Origin: an uncultured bacterium
Lineage (GTDB): Bacteria > Verrucomicrobiota > Kiritimatiellia > CAIKKV01 > CAITUY01
DNA length: 8,042 nucleotides
Assembly: GCA_903934155.1 (NCBI GenBank)
Contig: CAIZMS010000041.1
Coordinates: 1 to 8,042, forward strand
Direction of reading: 5' to 3'
In this document: positions 5,718 through 8,042 of the stretch, piece by piece
Layout of the letters: each line of letters starts with the position of its first letter
How positions within the stretch are numbered: position 1 is the stretch's first letter
Program-made: the position numbers and the translations under genes
The notes under the pieces: model-generated
The model's input: only the letters and a program-made list of their open reading frames with translations
Databases searched by the model: none
What the model was told of the DNA's origin: nothing

Positions 5718-6641
5718 ATGGATGGAGACCGGAAAATTGAGGCGAGAAAGCGGGGGAACACCCTTGGTTTCTGGTTTTTCAAGGTCAGTTTGCGGGGCTT
5801 CGGACTGCGCGGCGCTTATGGATTGCTGTATATTGTCTGTTCTTATTACCTTCTCTTTGACCGCTCGGCCGTGCACGCGGCCCTGGCGTATGTCCGGCGC
5901 CGGTTTCCCGGACATGGGGCGTTGCGGCGGTTGGTCGATGTCTATCGCCTTTTCATCAGCCAGGGCGTCACACTGATTGACCGGTATTACCTGATGTATG
6001 GCGGGCCGGGAATGAAGTCGCGTCTGATCGGGATGGAGAAGCTGACCAGCCTGCTTGATTCGGGGCAGGGGTTTATTCTGCTGACGGCGCACCTTGGGAA
6101 CTGGCAGGTGGTCATGACGGCCCTGCGTAAATTTGACCGGAAGGTCTACCTGGTGATGCGCCCGGAGGATAATCCTGCCGTAGCCGAAAACCTCAAGATC
6201 AGTGATACGGCGGGTAACATCGCCATTATTTCGCCGGAAGGAGCCCTGGGTGGCGTGGTGGAAATCATGGAGGCGATCAAGAGCGGGGGGATTGTCTCCA
6301 TCATGGGAGATCGTAGCTATTCATTCAGTTCCGTGGATGTCCGTTTCCTGGGTGATCCCGCGCGCTTCTCCTGCGGGGCATTTCATATTGCGGCCTTGGC
6401 CGGCTGTCCTGTCGTAACCCTCCTGTCGGCCAAGACGGCCGTGTATGAATACGAGGTGTCGGTGTCCGCCGTGGTCCATCCCCGATACGAGCCGAAAATG
6501 CCCAAGAAGGATCAGTTGCGGAATTGGGTTCAGGATTTTGCCGGGGTCATGGAGGACTATGTCGTCCGATATCCCTACCAGTGTTTCCTGTTCTATGACA
6601 TCTGGGCAGAGACTGGGAATTCATCCTCCTCTCCATCGTAA
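5718..6641 (+). CDS. LPLAT-family acyltransferase (LpxL/HtrB-like, lipid A or related lipid acylation)
   Basis: A 307-residue member of the lysophospholipid acyltransferase superfamily, of the kind that adds secondary acyl chains to lipid A or acylates other membrane lipids at the inner membrane. Residues 33-47 (AYGLLYIVCSYYLLF) form the hydrophobic N-terminal anchor, as in LpxL. The active-site block is TAHLGNWQ (123-130): His125 is present, but the acid expected in HX4D/E is Gln130 (codon CAG, one base from GAG). Later blocks are typical of the family: IMGDRS (195-200), VRFLGDPARFSCGAFHIAALAGCPVV (208-233), and a C-terminal YPYQCFLFYDIW (285-296). The start has only a weak SD (GGAA). lptD follows on the same strand 212 bp downstream, supporting an outer-membrane lipid role. 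The exact substrate and acyl donor cannot be told. Confidence 0.85.
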   Translation: MDGDRKIEARKRGNTLGFWFFKVSLRGFGLRGAYGLLYIVCSYYLLFDRSAVHAALAYVRRRFPGHGALRRLVDVYRLFISQGVTLIDRYYLMYGGPGMKSRLIGMEKLTSLLDSGQGFILLTAHLGNWQVVMTALRKFDRKVYLVMRPEDNPAVAENLKISDTAGNIAIISPEGALGGVVEIMEAIKSGGIVSIMGDRSYSFSSVDVRFLGDPARFSCGAFHIAALAGCPVVTLLSAKTAVYEYEVSVSAVVHPRYEPKMPKKDQLRNWVQDFAGVMEDYVVRYPYQCFLFYDIWAETGNSSSSPS

Positions 6642-6668
6642 TAGAGTCATAATTGTTTTTGCGTTTTC

Positions 6669-6726
6669 AGGGTAGGGAGGCCTCTCCGAGGCCTCCGCGG
6701 ACGGCTCGGAGAGCCGTCCCTACCCT
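6669..6726. repeat. 58-bp double-hairpin palindromic element with compensatory arms
   Basis: The outer arms AGGGTAGGGA (6669-6678) and TCCCTACCCT (6717-6726) are perfectly complementary. Inside are two 9-bp hairpins: GGAGGCCTC-TCC-GAGGCCTCC (6676-6696) and GGACGGCTC-GGA-GAGCCGTCC (6699-6719), separated by GC. The whole element is a near-perfect palindrome centred at 6697/6698. Its halves differ only where GGCCTC/GAGGCC on the left is CGGCTC/GAGCCG on the right, two swapped base pairs that leave each hairpin intact. It sits between the acyltransferase and lptD, 28 bp after the former's stop codon. The form resembles REP/BIME-like or other miniature mobile palindromes. It lacks a U-tract and a typical terminator arrangement. 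Only one copy is in the window. Confidence 0.85.
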
Positions 6727-6737
6727 CGGGGGCATGG

Positions 6738-6764
6738 TTGAGTAGTGATGGGATCGTTTATAAA
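6738..6764 (+). promoter_or_regulatory. Candidate promoter for lptD
   Basis: TTGAGT (6738-6743) and TATAAA (6759-6764) are separated by 15 bp, slightly short for sigma-70. TATAAA lies in the perfect palindrome GTTTATAAAC (6756-6765). Transcription would start near 6771, giving a leader of about 80 nt before the lptD ATG. The call is tentative because of the spacing. Confidence 0.35.
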
Positions 6765-6853
6765 CTTCGTTCCCTCTGCTTCACGCTGGCATTGGCAGGG
6801 TGGGATAGTGTATGGTGCCTCGCAACTTTTCAATGAGATCGGGGAGAATGCCG

Positions 6854-8042
6854 ATGATGAAGCGATTATGGATGGTAGCGATAGTGTTGGTGTTGACCGC
6901 CTCGGCCCGGGCCGCCTCCAATCCGTTTGGCATGATGGGTGGGCTTTCGTCCACCTCCGCCATCCCGGTGGATGTCAGGGCTCCCAATATGGATTTTGAA
7001 GAGGGGGGTAAGAAAATGATCGCCTCCGGCGGCGTGACCGTCATCCGCGGCAGTGAGAAACTGACCGCCGATGTTATTGTCTTTGATAAAGTCACGGACA
7101 CGGCCATGGCCAGCAACAATGTGGTATTTACGAAGTCCAACATGGTCTGGCGTGGTGATTCGTTCATCTATAACCTCAAGGACGGCACCTGGAAGACCAG
7201 TGACTTTTCGGCCAAAATCGATCCCTTTGTGGTCAACTCGGACGGTGCGACTCGGGTCGACGATTATTACCTTTTGAAAAACGCCACCTTTACCACCTGT
7301 ACCAACGCTCCGGGTGACTATCACTATTCCATGCGGTGCAAGCGGATGCGGGTGTATCCCAATGATCATTTTGTCGCCCGTCATATGGTCATCCGATTCG
7401 GTGGCGTTCCTCTCATTTATCTCCCGTACTGGTATTGTTCCCTGGGTGACCGGACGGTCGGGACGACGGTGCAGGGAGGGTATCGCGGACGGATGGGAGC
7501 GTTCCTGCTCACCTCGACCAAGTATTGGATGTCGCCCACCCTGCAGGGGATTACGCATGTGGACTATCGCACCGAACGCGGACCGGCGGTGGGGCAGGAG
7601 ATCGGTTGGCTCTCCCTGGATGATAAGGCGAAGGGGCGGGTTTACGGGTATTACATCAATGACCAGGGGGTGGCGAAGGATTTCAACGAGGGGGATCGGG
7701 GTGAGGTTGTGGACGCTCAGCGCTATCGTTTGAGCTTCAGTCACACTCAGACATTCAGTCCCCGGGATTATTTTTTGTCGGACTTCACCTATCTTAGTGA
7801 TCCTTATGTTCTTGAGGATTTCTTTGAGCGGGAATTCCGGAACAGCTTTCAGCCCCAGAACTATGCCATGATGATGCACCGGGGCGACAACTTTTCGTTG
7901 GGCCTTTCCGCTTACAAGCGTCTCAATGACTTTTATGAGGGCGTGGATCGCCTTCCCGAACTGGCGGCGGATATCCAGCGGGTTCAGATTGCCGATTCTC
8001 CATTCTATTATGAGGGACGGAATTCGCTTGGCTATCTGCAGA
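6854..8042 (+). CDS. lptD: LPS-assembly protein LptD, N-terminal part (runs off window)
   Basis: An open frame of 396 codons without a stop before the window end. It starts with a signal peptide (MMKRLWMVAIVLVLTASARA, cleavage after ARA). Residues about 38-125 form an OstA/LptA-type beta-jellyroll (VDVRAPNMDFEEG ... ASGGVTVIRGSEKLTADVIVFD ... ASNNVVF), the periplasmic end of the Lpt bridge. LptD hallmarks follow: FTTCTNAPGDYHYSMRCKRM (146-165, Cys149 and Cys162), IRFGGVPLIYLPYWYCS (180-196) leading into the outer-membrane beta-barrel, and SDPYVLEDFFEREFRNSFQP (315-334). LptD with LptE inserts LPS into the outer leaflet. ATG 6854 is preferred because GGGGAG (6841-6846) lies 7 nt upstream; ATG 6848 is too close to it, and 6857 is also possible. 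Three cysteines (149, 162, 195) are visible; disulfide pattern is unknown without the C-terminus. Confidence 0.93.
   Translation, partial: MMKRLWMVAIVLVLTASARAASNPFGMMGGLSSTSAIPVDVRAPNMDFEEGGKKMIASGGVTVIRGSEKLTADVIVFDKVTDTAMASNNVVFTKSNMVWRGDSFIYNLKDGTWKTSDFSAKIDPFVVNSDGATRVDDYYLLKNATFTTCTNAPGDYHYSMRCKRMRVYPNDHFVARHMVIRFGGVPLIYLPYWYCSLGDRTVGTTVQGGYRGRMGAFLLTSTKYWMSPTLQGITHVDYRTERGPAVGQEIGWLSLDDKAKGRVYGYYINDQGVAKDFNEGDRGEVVDAQRYRLSFSHTQTFSPRDYFLSDFTYLSDPYVLEDFFEREFRNSFQPQNYAMMMHRGDNFSLGLSAYKRLNDFYEGVDRLPELAADIQRVQIADSPFYYEGRNSLGYLQ

Noticed and set aside
5615..5782. N-terminal extension of the GIY-YIG protein
   Set aside because: It would overlap the divergent acyltransferase gene, and the family N-terminus begins at the ATG at 5614.
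6787..6803. Possible sigma-54 promoter (CTGGCATTGGCA) upstream of lptD
   Set aside because: The -12 element is missing at the required spacing from the GG of the -24 element.
6866..7879. A 337-codon open frame on the minus strand
   Set aside because: It is antisense to lptD, which has a signal peptide, SD and family motifs. The antisense translation is rich in His, Pro, Gly and Arg with no recognisable domain, as expected from a GC-biased shadow frame.

Overview
This GC-rich window (by eye a little above half G+C) looks like chromosome from a Gram-negative, diderm bacterium. LPS-type outer-membrane genes (an LpxL-like acyltransferase and the N-terminal part of LptD), an RRM-type RNA-binding protein and a large mobile-looking palindrome suggest the PVC group (Verrucomicrobiota, Kiritimatiellota or Lentisphaerota-like). 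That placement is an impression from gene content, not a phylogenetic result. No phage, IS, CRISPR, tRNA or rRNA was seen.

Layout. (1) 1-300: the first 17 codons of an RRM RNA-binding protein on the minus strand, with a candidate promoter near 224-253. The resulting leader of about 165 nt can fold to hide its own ribosome-binding site. (2) 301-1767 minus: a secreted subtilisin-family (S8) protease with a secretin-like N-terminal domain. (3) 1825-2919 plus, divergent from the protease across a 57-bp gap: the adenine glycosylase MutY, whose C-terminal domain keeps a complete Nudix box. (4) 3013-3825 plus: a two-gene phosphorelay unit, a single-domain response regulator with a cysteine-rich insert followed by an HPt protein. 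A strong hairpin overlaps the regulator's Shine-Dalgarno sequence. (5) 3826-4125: a gene-free convergent region with a good intrinsic terminator reading on the minus strand. (6) 4126-5614 minus: RNase D and a small GIY-YIG protein, probably co-transcribed with the GIY-YIG gene first. (7) 5718-6641 plus: an LPLAT-family (LpxL/HtrB-like) acyltransferase with Gln in place of the usual catalytic acid. (8) 6669-6726: a 58-bp double-hairpin palindrome whose two halves differ only by base-paired (compensatory) changes. (9) 6854-8042 plus: LptD, running off the window.

The genes group by theme: nucleic-acid maintenance and RNA metabolism (RRM protein, MutY, RNase D, GIY-YIG), a small signalling unit (receiver + HPt), and outer-membrane lipid assembly (acyltransferase + LptD). 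I see no complete, obviously new multi-gene system. The most interesting signals are the compensatory palindrome, the SD-sequestering leader of the RRM gene, the Cys-cluster receiver, and the intact Nudix box in MutY.
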